64,000 bases of DNA from Paenibacillus mucilaginosus 3016 (GTDB lineage Bacteria > Bacillota > Bacilli > Paenibacillales > NBRC-103111): the NCBI RefSeq assembly GCF_000250655.1, contig NC_016935.1, forward strand, positions 2,312,001-2,376,000. The letters run 5' to 3'. The notes beneath the pieces are model-generated. The model saw only the letters and a program-made list of their open reading frames with translations, was not told the DNA's origin and did no database searches. How positions within the stretch are numbered: position 1 is the stretch's first letter; each line of letters opens with the position of its first letter. A program made the position numbers and the translations under genes. This document shows, in pieces, positions 8,072 through 16,335 of this stretch.

Positions 8072-9130
8072 ATGCGAAATTTCATTGATGATGTTAAAGA
8101 TCAGCCCGAAGCGCTCGGACGGCTGGCCGAATATTATGCTACCCGGGAGGGAGGAGAGCTTCTGGCCCGGGTGACGGAGCTTTCCGGAAGAAAGTATGAT
8201 CGTATCTTATTTACCGGGATGGGAAGCTCCTATGCAGCGTCCAGACTGGCCGCGACTTATCTGTGGTCGCGAGGGATCCCTGCGATTCACGTGGAAGCTT
8301 CCGAGCTTCTTCATTATGGAGCGGGTACACTTCTCACCAATGCGCTGCTCTTCTTTATTTCCCAATCTGGAGAGAGTGTTGAGATAAGGCAGCTGCTGGA
8401 CATTCTGCCTGCTGATGCGGTGGTTATAGGCATTACCAACGTAAAGACCAGTACACTGGCGGTGAAATCGGCCCTGGTCCTCCCTTTGCTCGCCGGCGAA
8501 GAGTCCACGACCTCCAGTAAGACCTATACCTCCACGCTGGCGGTAACCCTGTTAGCATGCCAGGCCTTGGCCAAACAGCCGGCAGCAGATGGAATTGCGG
8601 CCATTCAGGCGGCGGGGGAGCGGCTGTTCACGCTGGAATCGCATGCGGCTGCCCTGGATTGGAACCGGATCACGGAATGGCTGAGAACTGCAGATTCCAT
8701 CTATCTCATAGGGAGGGGACCGGCGGTAAGCACAGCCATACAGGGCGCACTGACCTTCAAGGAGCTGGTCAAGGTTCAGGCGGAGAGCATGGAAGCGGCG
8801 ACCTTCCGGCATGGACCGCTGGAGACGGTCAATGAACAGACGCTGATTTTTGCAGTCGCCTCACCGGGAAAGACAAGTGCACTGGTCGATTCCTTCACGA
8901 TGGAGCTCACGCGGTGCGGAGCCAAGGTAATAACGATTCATGAAGGGATTGCCCGGATCGCGAAGGACGAGTATGCTGAAGCTCAGGAGGAGCACACAGC
9001 AGCTCTTGATGAATACTTCGCGGCCTTGGTTGACATTTATCCCATACAGCTCGCGGCGAACCTGCTGGCCGAACGGTTGGAGAGGAACGGAGGGTTCCAA
9101 TGGATCACCAAGGTCACTACCAAGGAGTAA
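8072..9130 (+). CDS. SIS domain sugar isomerase (GlmS/AgaS-like)
   Basis: 352 residues with two SIS (sugar isomerase) domains. Domain 1 shows FTGMGSSYAASR (about 49-60) and SQSGESVEIRQLLD (about 98-111); SKTYTSTLA follows near 150. This is the layout of the isomerase half of glucosamine-6-phosphate synthase and of AgaS/FrlB-type deaminases, without the glutaminase domain. It likely converts an amino- or glycated-sugar phosphate in the cytoplasm. TCGGAGG precedes ATG 8072. First gene of the operon; its 3' end overlaps the PfkB start by 31 nt. Whether it deaminates, isomerises or deglycates is not decidable from sequence alone. Confidence 0.85.
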   Translation: MRNFIDDVKDQPEALGRLAEYYATREGGELLARVTELSGRKYDRILFTGMGSSYAASRLAATYLWSRGIPAIHVEASELLHYGAGTLLTNALLFFISQSGESVEIRQLLDILPADAVVIGITNVKTSTLAVKSALVLPLLAGEESTTSSKTYTSTLAVTLLACQALAKQPAADGIAAIQAAGERLFTLESHAAALDWNRITEWLRTADSIYLIGRGPAVSTAIQGALTFKELVKVQAESMEAATFRHGPLETVNEQTLIFAVASPGKTSALVDSFTMELTRCGAKVITIHEGIARIAKDEYAEAQEEHTAALDEYFAALVDIYPIQLAANLLAERLERNGGFQWITKVTTKE

Positions 9131-10110
9131 GGGGTTCAAGCGCTGGAAATGAAGCAGGCAGCAGGCATGGCGTATGCATGGTTGGGAACGTGAATATCGA
9201 CCTTCTGATGAAGTCGCTGCCAGAGCTCCCTGCATGGGGAACAGAAGCGCTGGTGGAATCATACGAAGAGCGTCTTGGAGGCTGTGCTGGTAATTCAGCC
9301 CTGGTGCTCGCGGCCCTGGGGGAAGAAACACATATCGTGGCGGCTGTGGGTGAGGACCGCTTGGGCAGGAAGCTGACGGCTGAGCTGCAGCAAGCAGGAG
9401 TAAGGCTGGACGGTCTGAAGCGGTCCTCCCAGGCAACGGGCGTCTCCCTGTCCCTGAATCGGCCTGACGGTGAACGGTTGTTTGTGACCTATCCGGGATC
9501 CATGTTGGATACCAGCTGCGAGGAAGTCATGAATTACCTAAGGAGAGCTCCTTACTGCAAAGCGCTGCTGTTAACCGGTTATTTTCTTCTCTCTCCCGAT
9601 ATCCATGCCAAGGAGATATTCCGCGCTGCAAGTGAGCTGGGGATGGTCACCTTATTCGACACGGGGTGGCCTACCCAGGACTGGAGCCCGGAGATCCGTG
9701 AGGAGATTTGGGGGCTTCTCCCTCTGGTGGATTACTTTTTGCCCAATGAATTGGAAGCTGCCGCCTTAACAGGGAAGAGTCATTACAGTGAAGCAGCCGG
9801 GATGCTGGCGGCTCAGTGCAGGAGAGGCGTTGTCATCAAGCGGGGAAGAGAGGGGAGCTGCTTCCTGGGTAGAGATGGTAAGGAGATTAACACTACCGGG
9901 TATGAGGTTAGAGTAAAGGATACCGTCGGTGCAGGAGACTCCTTCAACGCAGGGTTTATATACGGTTTGCTGCAGGACTGGCCAGCCGCTAGGTGCATAG
10001 AGCTGGGGAATGCCGTTGCAGCCAGTGTCATCTCGGGCGATGCTGGGTTTCATGTGCTGTGGAACCAGGTTCATCAGCTGCTGGAGGATTCAACAAGATT
10101 CAAGGGTTAG
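9100..10110 (+). CDS. PfkB family carbohydrate kinase
   Basis: 336 residues. The N-terminal VCMVGNVNIDLL and GGCAGNSALVLAALG motifs and the C-terminal DTVGAGDSFNAGF (about residue 273-285, with the catalytic Asp of the GAGD anion hole) define a PfkB/ribokinase-type sugar or nucleoside kinase. The start at ATG 9100 overlaps the SIS gene by 31 nt and has GGAGGG a few bases upstream; ATG 9178 is a less likely internal start because the first strand would be clipped. It probably phosphorylates the sugar released by the GH38 enzyme or the sugar used by the SIS protein. Substrate unknown. Confidence 0.85.
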   Translation: MDHQGHYQGVRGSSAGNEAGSRHGVCMVGNVNIDLLMKSLPELPAWGTEALVESYEERLGGCAGNSALVLAALGEETHIVAAVGEDRLGRKLTAELQQAGVRLDGLKRSSQATGVSLSLNRPDGERLFVTYPGSMLDTSCEEVMNYLRRAPYCKALLLTGYFLLSPDIHAKEIFRAASELGMVTLFDTGWPTQDWSPEIREEIWGLLPLVDYFLPNELEAAALTGKSHYSEAAGMLAAQCRRGVVIKRGREGSCFLGRDGKEINTTGYEVRVKDTVGAGDSFNAGFIYGLLQDWPAARCIELGNAVAASVISGDAGFHVLWNQVHQLLEDSTRFKG

Positions 10111-10139
10111 AAATACGTACACATACAAGGAGAACCACA

Positions 10140-12566
10140 ATGAATAAGCAAAAATATTGGGTTGTCGGAAATACGCATGTGGATCTGGCCTGGAAGAAGG
10201 GTCGTCATGAGATGGCCGAGGTCTTTGATATGTATATCACCAGGGTGCTGGATATTCTGGATTCGCATCCCAAGTTCACTTACACCATCGAGCAGGCCGC
10301 CCATTACCGGCTGCTCGCCCGGCGGCGTCCGGACCTGCTTGCAAGGGTCAAGAAATACGTACAGCAGGGACGTCTAGAGATGGTTGGCGGGATGGCGTCC
10401 ACTTTGGAGACAAATCTGCCGCATGGAGAGTGTTTGGTCCGCAATCAGGCTCTCGGTCTCAAGTGGACAAAGGAGAACCTGGGGGTCGACGTGCAGACGG
10501 CATGGCTTATCGATACCTTTGGGATTCATGCCCAGATCCCCCAGCTGCTGCGGGGGTTCGGTTTTGGTCGGCTCATGGCCAACCGGTTTGGCGGCAACAA
10601 GAATCATGATGTGTTCATCGCACGGGGGATTGACGGCAGCGAAGTGCTCATTGCGGGGAGAGATGTATATTCTCCTTTCATCAAGCCGGGGAACGTGCAC
10701 TGGAAATTTGTCCAGGACTGGAGGGACCTGGACTCTTTGTTCGAGGAAGCCGCAGCGGATCAGGGAGAGGGCCCGTTCCTGGTTACGGCGTATACGGAGA
10801 ATGAGGTGCTGCCCAGCACCCGTCCGAACTATCATATGGAGCGGGGGAATGACGGGGATAACGAAGGACGCTGGCAATATGCGACGCTCAGCTCGTTCTT
10901 TGATGCAATGGAATCGAAAGCGGCGGACTGGCCGGTTCTTCATGGAGACCTGAATCCCGAATTTACGGGGACGTTCTCTCAGCGTATCCAGATCCGGCTC
11001 CGCAACCGTCAGGTGGAGAATCTGCTCCTGGAAGCGGAGAAATGGGCGGCATGGACTCAGCTGAACGGATGGCAGAAGAAGCTGGAAGAAGCATGGTGGG
11101 AGATGGCTTATATTCAGTTCCATGATGTGTTCACCGGTTCCCATCCAACCTCCGTGTTCAAATCCCTGTTGAAGAGCCTCGATGAAGTGGAGGGGGCTGC
11201 GCAGGACGTTCTGGACCGCGCATTCCAGGCACTGCGTCCGTCGTGTTCTCCTGATGAAGACACGAGCTCTATCCTTGTGTTCAACGGCCTTCCTTGGCAG
11301 CGCAGGAGCCTGCTTGTTCTGCCAATGACGGAACTGGAAGACCATGTTCCTGTGGGGTCAAGCAAGGAGAGACCTGTGGTGTATGATGTCAAAGACGGTA
11401 ACCTGCGCATCCTGTTGGAGACACCGGCTATGGGGACGGCGAGGCTGGTCATGGAGCCAGGCTCTGCTGTGGAGCCAACAGGCCGTACGGCTGAGAGGGC
11501 GAGGATAGAGAACGAATTCCTGATCCTGGAATGCGACTCCAGCTCCATGATCAAGCGCTTGATCTGGAAGGAATCGGGCCGGGTGATGATAGAGAATGCG
11601 GCGGATTTACTCACTGTGCAGAATGATCATGGCTCATTCCAGATTGAAGAGCCCCATGGCGCGGAAATACCATTATCGGTCGGAGAGGTGGAGCTCATTC
11701 AATACGAGGCCACCGCGATCGGTCACCGGGTTGTGCTGAAGGGATCGTTCACAGGCATCCCGGTCCCAGGGACAGAAGGTACGATGACGTGGCAGGCGGA
11801 ACTGGAGCTGCTGAGCGGGAAGCCTGCGCTGTATATCCGCTTCCGTATCCATTGGCAGGGGGAGGCGAGCAGACTGCGGTTCAATATCTCCTCTTCGCTC
11901 GCCAGTTCCGAAGGTATCTATGAGATTCCCTTCGGGACCGTCACACGCAAGCCGTACGGAACACGCGGGACGAGCCGCGGAGAATGGCCGGCGCAGCGCT
12001 TTGTCTCCATCGAAGAGCAGGGACACGGTATGGCGTTAATCAATACAGGAGCTGCGGGAGTCGAGGTGAACGGCGGACGGATCACAACGACGCTGCTGCG
12101 CGCGCCCAAGGAAGAATATGCCGGCATGGTTCCGGATGATACCTCCTCGCAGCATGGGGAGCATACCTTCGAATTCGTCCTCGCACCTTACAGCGGCACG
12201 TGGTCTGAATCGGCCGTTCTCTCCCTGGCCCAAGAGGTCAATGTACCGCTGGGCAAGCTCCTGTTGGCGGGTGCGGTGCGGGATCAGCCGGAGGCTTCCT
12301 CCCTCATGACCCTCTCCCCCGGACATGTGGTTCTCTCTTCCGTGAAGGCTGCAGATGACGGTTCGGGAGAACTCATCATCCGGGTGTATGAGACCGCAGG
12401 CGCGGCATGCACTGCAAGGCTGAAGGTTCATGAAGCCGCGGAGATCTGGCGGACTAACCTGAGAGAGGAGCGTTTGGATCAGGTATTATTGGGTCAGGAT
12501 GAGACGATCGAGCTCCCCCTTGCCCCCTTTGAAATTTGCACGCTTCGTGTGAAACGCAAAAAATGA
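10140..12566 (+). CDS. Alpha-mannosidase, GH38
   Basis: 808 residues from ATG 10140, preceded by AAGGAG. N-terminal catalytic domain with NTHVDLAW (His13 and Asp15 as zinc ligands), AWLIDTFGIHAQIPQLL (Asp125 as the likely nucleophile) and WWEMAYIQFHDVFTGSHP (a second zinc-binding His-Asp pair), then the long beta-sandwich C-terminal half of GH38. No signal peptide: an intracellular enzyme removing alpha-mannosyl residues from imported oligosaccharides. Third gene of the operon, 29 nt after PfkB. Cytoplasmic GH38 with a sugar kinase and SIS isomerase points to breakdown of an N-glycan-like or mannose-containing oligosaccharide (inference). Confidence 0.9.
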   Translation: MNKQKYWVVGNTHVDLAWKKGRHEMAEVFDMYITRVLDILDSHPKFTYTIEQAAHYRLLARRRPDLLARVKKYVQQGRLEMVGGMASTLETNLPHGECLVRNQALGLKWTKENLGVDVQTAWLIDTFGIHAQIPQLLRGFGFGRLMANRFGGNKNHDVFIARGIDGSEVLIAGRDVYSPFIKPGNVHWKFVQDWRDLDSLFEEAAADQGEGPFLVTAYTENEVLPSTRPNYHMERGNDGDNEGRWQYATLSSFFDAMESKAADWPVLHGDLNPEFTGTFSQRIQIRLRNRQVENLLLEAEKWAAWTQLNGWQKKLEEAWWEMAYIQFHDVFTGSHPTSVFKSLLKSLDEVEGAAQDVLDRAFQALRPSCSPDEDTSSILVFNGLPWQRRSLLVLPMTELEDHVPVGSSKERPVVYDVKDGNLRILLETPAMGTARLVMEPGSAVEPTGRTAERARIENEFLILECDSSSMIKRLIWKESGRVMIENAADLLTVQNDHGSFQIEEPHGAEIPLSVGEVELIQYEATAIGHRVVLKGSFTGIPVPGTEGTMTWQAELELLSGKPALYIRFRIHWQGEASRLRFNISSSLASSEGIYEIPFGTVTRKPYGTRGTSRGEWPAQRFVSIEEQGHGMALINTGAAGVEVNGGRITTTLLRAPKEEYAGMVPDDTSSQHGEHTFEFVLAPYSGTWSESAVLSLAQEVNVPLGKLLLAGAVRDQPEASSLMTLSPGHVVLSSVKAADDGSGELIIRVYETAGAACTARLKVHEAAEIWRTNLREERLDQVLLGQDETIELPLAPFEICTLRVKRKK

Positions 12567-12653
12567 GAGTGACCTGCACATTATGGGAGGCCTCCCCACC
12601 TCTTCTCCATTAGACTGAAGGTAAGAAATCAGGATGATATGGGAGGAATCAAG

Positions 12654-14039
12654 ATGGCCGGATGGGTTGGTTTGCAGGAATTATTGAAGGTTGAAGTCCA
12701 GCAGCGGCAGGATGAAGATTGCAGCGTGGATGGCTTCTTGGAGAGAATTGAAGCAGCGGGTGATAACCAGGAACAGCTTATGAGTATTTACGCTGAACTG
12801 TCTGCTCTGGAGCCGAAGGTGCCGAATCTGAACGAGCCTAACGAATTGGAGAAAATTCGAGAGCTTCGCCCGGAAGGGCCCCGGGTTCTCCCGAATGAGC
12901 TGACGGCTGATCAATGGCTGGATAAGTTTCGAGGGGCATGGCTTGGAAGAGCTATCGGCTGCGCATTGGGCAAGCCTCTGGAATACCCTAACTTCATGTC
13001 AGGCTCAGACGGCCGACCAGGCTGGGAGAATGTGTATCTGTGGTTTAAGGGCGCAAATGCCTGGCCGATCAACGGCTATACACCTGAGTTTTCAACAGCC
13101 GAAGATGAGTATGGTATTAAGTTAGCTCCTTACGGGCTGGAGAGTACCAGAGAGAGAATTTCCTATATGCAGACGGATGATGACATCCGGTACACGGTAT
13201 TGGGTCTGATGATGCTGGAGAGAAAAGGCCGCGAGTGGGGCTCCTGGGATATCGGCAAGCTGTGGCATGAGGTACTGAGCTACAAGCAGGTATGTACCGC
13301 CGAGACGCAGTCTTATTTGAATTTTGCTCAAGTGACGCATCATTATGAGGTGGACGGAGCACCGGCGGACTGGGGACAGAAGCAGCAGTGGGTTCGGACC
13401 TATCTGAATCCGTACCGCGAATATATCGGTGCCCAAATCCGCGCCGACGGCTTCGCTTATGGGGCTGCGGGTCAACCGGAGCTGGCAGCGGATTTTGCCT
13501 GGCGTGATGCTTCGTTCTCCCACGTCAGGAACGGCATATACGGGGAGATGTTCGTGGCCGCTATGATTGCTGCCGCCTTTGTGGAATCGAACCCGTTGAA
13601 GCTGGTGGAGATCGGTCTAAGTGAGATCCCAGCCAACTGCCGCCTGGCCCGTGACATCCGTCAGGCCGTAGAAATTGCGCAGAGCACGGAAGATCAGCTG
13701 ACTTTGGTACAGCGGATTTGGGATGCTTTCAACCATTACGATTGTGTGCATACCAACAACAATGCGGCTCTGGTCGCGGCTTCCCTGGTATTTGCCAAGG
13801 GCGATTTCAATAAAGCGATCTCCACGTCCGTCCTCGGCGGTTGGGATACGGACTGCAATGGCGCCACCGTTGGTTCGATTATAGGTGCTTCGCTCGGTGC
13901 GAGTCAGCTGCCGGCCCATTGGGTAGAGCCTCTCCATGATACCCTCTACTCGGAGGTGAATGGTTTCCATCCGATTGCTATATCGGAGTGTGCCCGGAGA
14001 AGCTGCGAAGTATTCCTGAAATTAAAGGAACAAGCATAA
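12654..14039 (+). CDS. ADP-ribosylglycohydrolase (DraG/ARH) family protein
   Basis: 461 residues from ATG 12654 with GGGAGG 7 nt upstream. After an unusual N-terminal stretch of about 90 residues comes the ARH core: RGAWLGRAIGCALGKPLE (93-110), MQTDDDIRYTVLGL (172-185) and GGWDTDCNGATVGSIIG (about 394), which hold the aspartates that bind two magnesium ions in this family. Known members cut ADP-ribose from proteins or O/N-glycosidic ribose links. Its place as last gene of a GH38/PfkB/SIS operon, 87 nt after GH38, suggests that it acts on a sugar N- or O-glycoside rather than on modified protein; E. coli yegU-yegV is a similar ARH-kinase pairing. Confidence 0.85.
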   Translation: MAGWVGLQELLKVEVQQRQDEDCSVDGFLERIEAAGDNQEQLMSIYAELSALEPKVPNLNEPNELEKIRELRPEGPRVLPNELTADQWLDKFRGAWLGRAIGCALGKPLEYPNFMSGSDGRPGWENVYLWFKGANAWPINGYTPEFSTAEDEYGIKLAPYGLESTRERISYMQTDDDIRYTVLGLMMLERKGREWGSWDIGKLWHEVLSYKQVCTAETQSYLNFAQVTHHYEVDGAPADWGQKQQWVRTYLNPYREYIGAQIRADGFAYGAAGQPELAADFAWRDASFSHVRNGIYGEMFVAAMIAAAFVESNPLKLVEIGLSEIPANCRLARDIRQAVEIAQSTEDQLTLVQRIWDAFNHYDCVHTNNNAALVAASLVFAKGDFNKAISTSVLGGWDTDCNGATVGSIIGASLGASQLPAHWVEPLHDTLYSEVNGFHPIAISECARRSCEVFLKLKEQA

Positions 14040-14068
14040 GTCCATCTGCTTGGGTTCAAGTTCCACAT

Positions 14069-14109
14069 GCCCGGATAAGGAAGGCTCTCTCCTTGGCCGG
14101 GCTTTTTTC
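14069..14109 (+). terminator. Rho-independent terminator of the SIS/PfkB/GH38/ARH operon
   Basis: Stem GCCCGG / CCGGGC with a further inner AAGGA-type pairing, followed by TTTTTT. Starts 30 nt after the ARH stop codon. Confidence 0.75.
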
Positions 14110-14160
14110 TGTTACAATGAAAGCATTGATCCCAATCTGGCTCAGAGGAAGGGCAACGAG

Positions 14161-15048
14161 ATGATCCTGCATATTGCTTATGAGGATAAAGAACTGCCGG
14201 TCAATATATTCAAGTGGATTCCGCTGCCCTCGCTGGAGCAGCAGCATCATCATCCATGCTTTGAGATGGGGATGTGTATTTCGGGTAGTGGAACATTTCA
14301 CTTTGGCAGCACGGTGTATCCGGTTGCTGCAGGCGACATTTTCATTGTGAATGTATTGGAGAGCCATATTGCCCAGTCCCATCCTGACCATCCCTGCGAG
14401 TTTCTATTTCTTAACTTCGATGCGGAACTGCTGGAAAAGGAAGAGCCGGAGCTCATGGTTCCCTTCCGCTACTATCCCTTTCATTTCCGAAACCGGCTGG
14501 AGGGAGATGGAGTGATGATGGAACGGCTCCGTGTGCTGATCAGGCAGATCTATGAGGAGAAGCGGAGTATGGCGCCAGGATATCGGACGGCGGTGAAAAG
14601 CTTGCTGCTGTCCATATGCGTGGAGCTGCTGCGGATGTCCAAGGAAGAGATCAGCTCCACAATATGGATGGACGGGATGCGCAAATATGAGCATGTCCGT
14701 CCAGTACTGCAGTATATAGAGACGCATTACCAGAAAGACATAGACTTAACCCGGCTGGCTCAGCTATTTCATATCAGCCAGTCGCATCTGTCACGGTTGA
14801 TTCTGGAAGCCACAGGAAGAAAGTTTAAGAGTCATATCGTCACTCTGCGTATCCAGCATGCTAAGCGGCTGCTGGCAGGGACGTCAATGAATGTGACGGA
14901 AATATGCTTCGACTGTGGTTTTCAGAGCATGGCTTCCTTTTATCGTAATTTCAAGCAGTATGTGCAGATGTCTCCTGAGGATTATCGTCGGACAGTGCTG
15001 ACGAATTCCTTGAGCATCCGTGCGGATCTGTCATCGGTGATTGGTTAG
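14161..15048 (+). CDS. AraC family transcriptional regulator
   Basis: 295 residues from ATG 14161, preceded by GAGGAAGGG; a longer frame from 14050 crosses the terminator and is rejected. N-terminal cupin-like domain (HHHPCFEMGMCISGSGTFHF) and C-terminal AraC HTH pair (IDLTRLAQLFHISQSHLSRL; EICFDCGFQSMASFYRNFKQ). Lies between the ARH operon and a convergent ribokinase gene, either of which may be its target. Confidence 0.85.
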   Translation: MILHIAYEDKELPVNIFKWIPLPSLEQQHHHPCFEMGMCISGSGTFHFGSTVYPVAAGDIFIVNVLESHIAQSHPDHPCEFLFLNFDAELLEKEEPELMVPFRYYPFHFRNRLEGDGVMMERLRVLIRQIYEEKRSMAPGYRTAVKSLLLSICVELLRMSKEEISSTIWMDGMRKYEHVRPVLQYIETHYQKDIDLTRLAQLFHISQSHLSRLILEATGRKFKSHIVTLRIQHAKRLLAGTSMNVTEICFDCGFQSMASFYRNFKQYVQMSPEDYRRTVLTNSLSIRADLSSVIG

Positions 15049-15178
15049 ACGAAAGGCACGGATGACAGCTGCAGCCGGTCATGACGGACAGAGATCCTCC
15101 TTAATGATACCCGTTCGTCCAAGTGCCGATATTACGGTCAACTGCTGCACTTTGGCGCCGGATTGCTGATGATAAAAG

Positions 15179-15213
15179 GCCTCCAAATCCACTCTGACCG
15201 TGGGTTTGGAGGC
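15179..15213 (-). terminator. Terminator of the ribokinase gene
   Basis: Stem GCCTCCAAATCCAC / GTGGGTTTGGAGGC (one G-T pair) with a short loop; on the minus strand it is followed by TTTTATC. It lies 30 nt past the ribokinase stop. Confidence 0.65.
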
Positions 15214-15242
15214 TTCTTCATGGGATTCAAGGAACCGATTCT

Positions 15243-16187
15243 TCACGCATATGTGGAGTCCACCTCGGACCATGTGGGAAGGCCTCCTTGGGCACCAAAC
15301 TTCGTCACGGATAACGATGCGGTCCGGCAGGCGAAGTCCACGGCGGTCCTGAACGGGAGTCCTGCAGCTATGCAATAGCCCAGTGCGCCGTTGAAGGCAT
15401 CTCCTGCCCCGGTAGTATCCGCCACCTTAACCTTAAGCGGCTTTACGGTTTGGAGCACGCCTGCCTCCAGATAGGAGCTGCCGATCGCACCACGTGTGAC
15501 TACAACCGTTCCTTCATGCAGTTCTCGCCAGTAAGCCAGCTGCTCCATCAGTGCCTGGTCTGTCTCAGCCACCGGCTGGTTCGACAGCAGAGCGAGTTCC
15601 GTCTCATTGGGTGTCAGGATGTCTGCAAGCGAAAGGATATCTGCAGGAAGCGGCACAGCGGGCGCCGGGTTCAGGATGGTGCGAACACCGGCACTGCGTG
15701 CAATACCCAGTGCTTCGCGTACCGTATCAAGAGGCACTTCCAGCTGAACCAGCAGGAGATCTGCCTGCTCAATGAGCGCATGGTGACGCCGGACGGCATC
15801 TGCGGAGCAGCGGGCATTCGCTCCGGGAACGACTACGATACAGTTGTCCTCTCTCGTATGCAGGATCGTAGCTGTACCGGTTTCCACACCTGGCAGCATA
15901 TCAATGGCCTCCGTGTCCACGCCAAACGCTCGGAGGCTGTCCACGAGCTGAGTGCCGAAGATGTCCGATCCTACGGCTCCGATCATCTTCACCTCGGCTC
16001 CAAGCCTGGCGGCTCCTGCGGCCTGGTTGGCGCCCTTGCCTCCGGGGACGTAGTGAACGGCGCTTCCTTGCACGGTCTCGCCGACCAACGGCATCCTGGC
16101 CATCGATACTACGATATCCATATTCAGACTTCCAACGACTGCAATCTTGGGTTTCATATCGTGCTTTGTCCTCACTTCCATCGACAT
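15243..16187 (-). CDS. rbsK: Ribokinase
   Basis: 314 residues (304 if the internal ATG at 16157 is used, which would begin directly with KPKIAVVGSLNMDIV). Ribokinase features: GGKGANQAAGAARLGA near 50, and DTTGAGDAFNGALGYCIAAG near 265, which contains the catalytic Asp and anion hole. Cytoplasmic enzyme making ribose 5-phosphate from ribose and ATP. The upstream gap to 16336 holds no ribose transporter, so ribose would come from elsewhere, for instance from ribosides cut by the ARH-family protein 1.2 kb away (inference). A related deoxyribo- or fructokinase specificity cannot be excluded. Confidence 0.82.
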   Translation of the reverse strand: MSMEVRTKHDMKPKIAVVGSLNMDIVVSMARMPLVGETVQGSAVHYVPGGKGANQAAGAARLGAEVKMIGAVGSDIFGTQLVDSLRAFGVDTEAIDMLPGVETGTATILHTREDNCIVVVPGANARCSADAVRRHHALIEQADLLLVQLEVPLDTVREALGIARSAGVRTILNPAPAVPLPADILSLADILTPNETELALLSNQPVAETDQALMEQLAYWRELHEGTVVVTRGAIGSSYLEAGVLQTVKPLKVKVADTTGAGDAFNGALGYCIAAGLPFRTAVDFACRTASLSVTKFGAQGGLPTWSEVDSTYA

Positions 16188-16335
16188 CCGTTGTCTCGTA
16201 TGCCGATCATGTTATCTGCTTCATGTATATAGACAGCACTTATTATAATGAAGCTGGAGAGAGAGGACTGCTCAATAACAGGCTTGTTATTCTCATTTCT
16301 TGCGGATGCACTTGCGACTGAGCTAAGCCGCTTCC

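Noticed and set aside
9993..10139. Upstream extension of the GH38 reading frame
   Set aside because: It lies inside the PfkB gene in another frame; the AAGGAG site and the conserved N-terminus start at 10140.
10374..11345. 323-residue minus-strand frame
   Set aside because: Antisense of the GH38 mannosidase, with typical shadow composition.
12585..12596. GGGAGGCCTCCC palindrome between GH38 and ARH genes
   Set aside because: Perfect but short, with no T tract and no loop; most likely chance in GC-rich DNA.
14050..14160. Longer N-terminus of the AraC gene
   Set aside because: It would be translated through the terminator hairpin and lacks a ribosome site; ATG 14161 has one.
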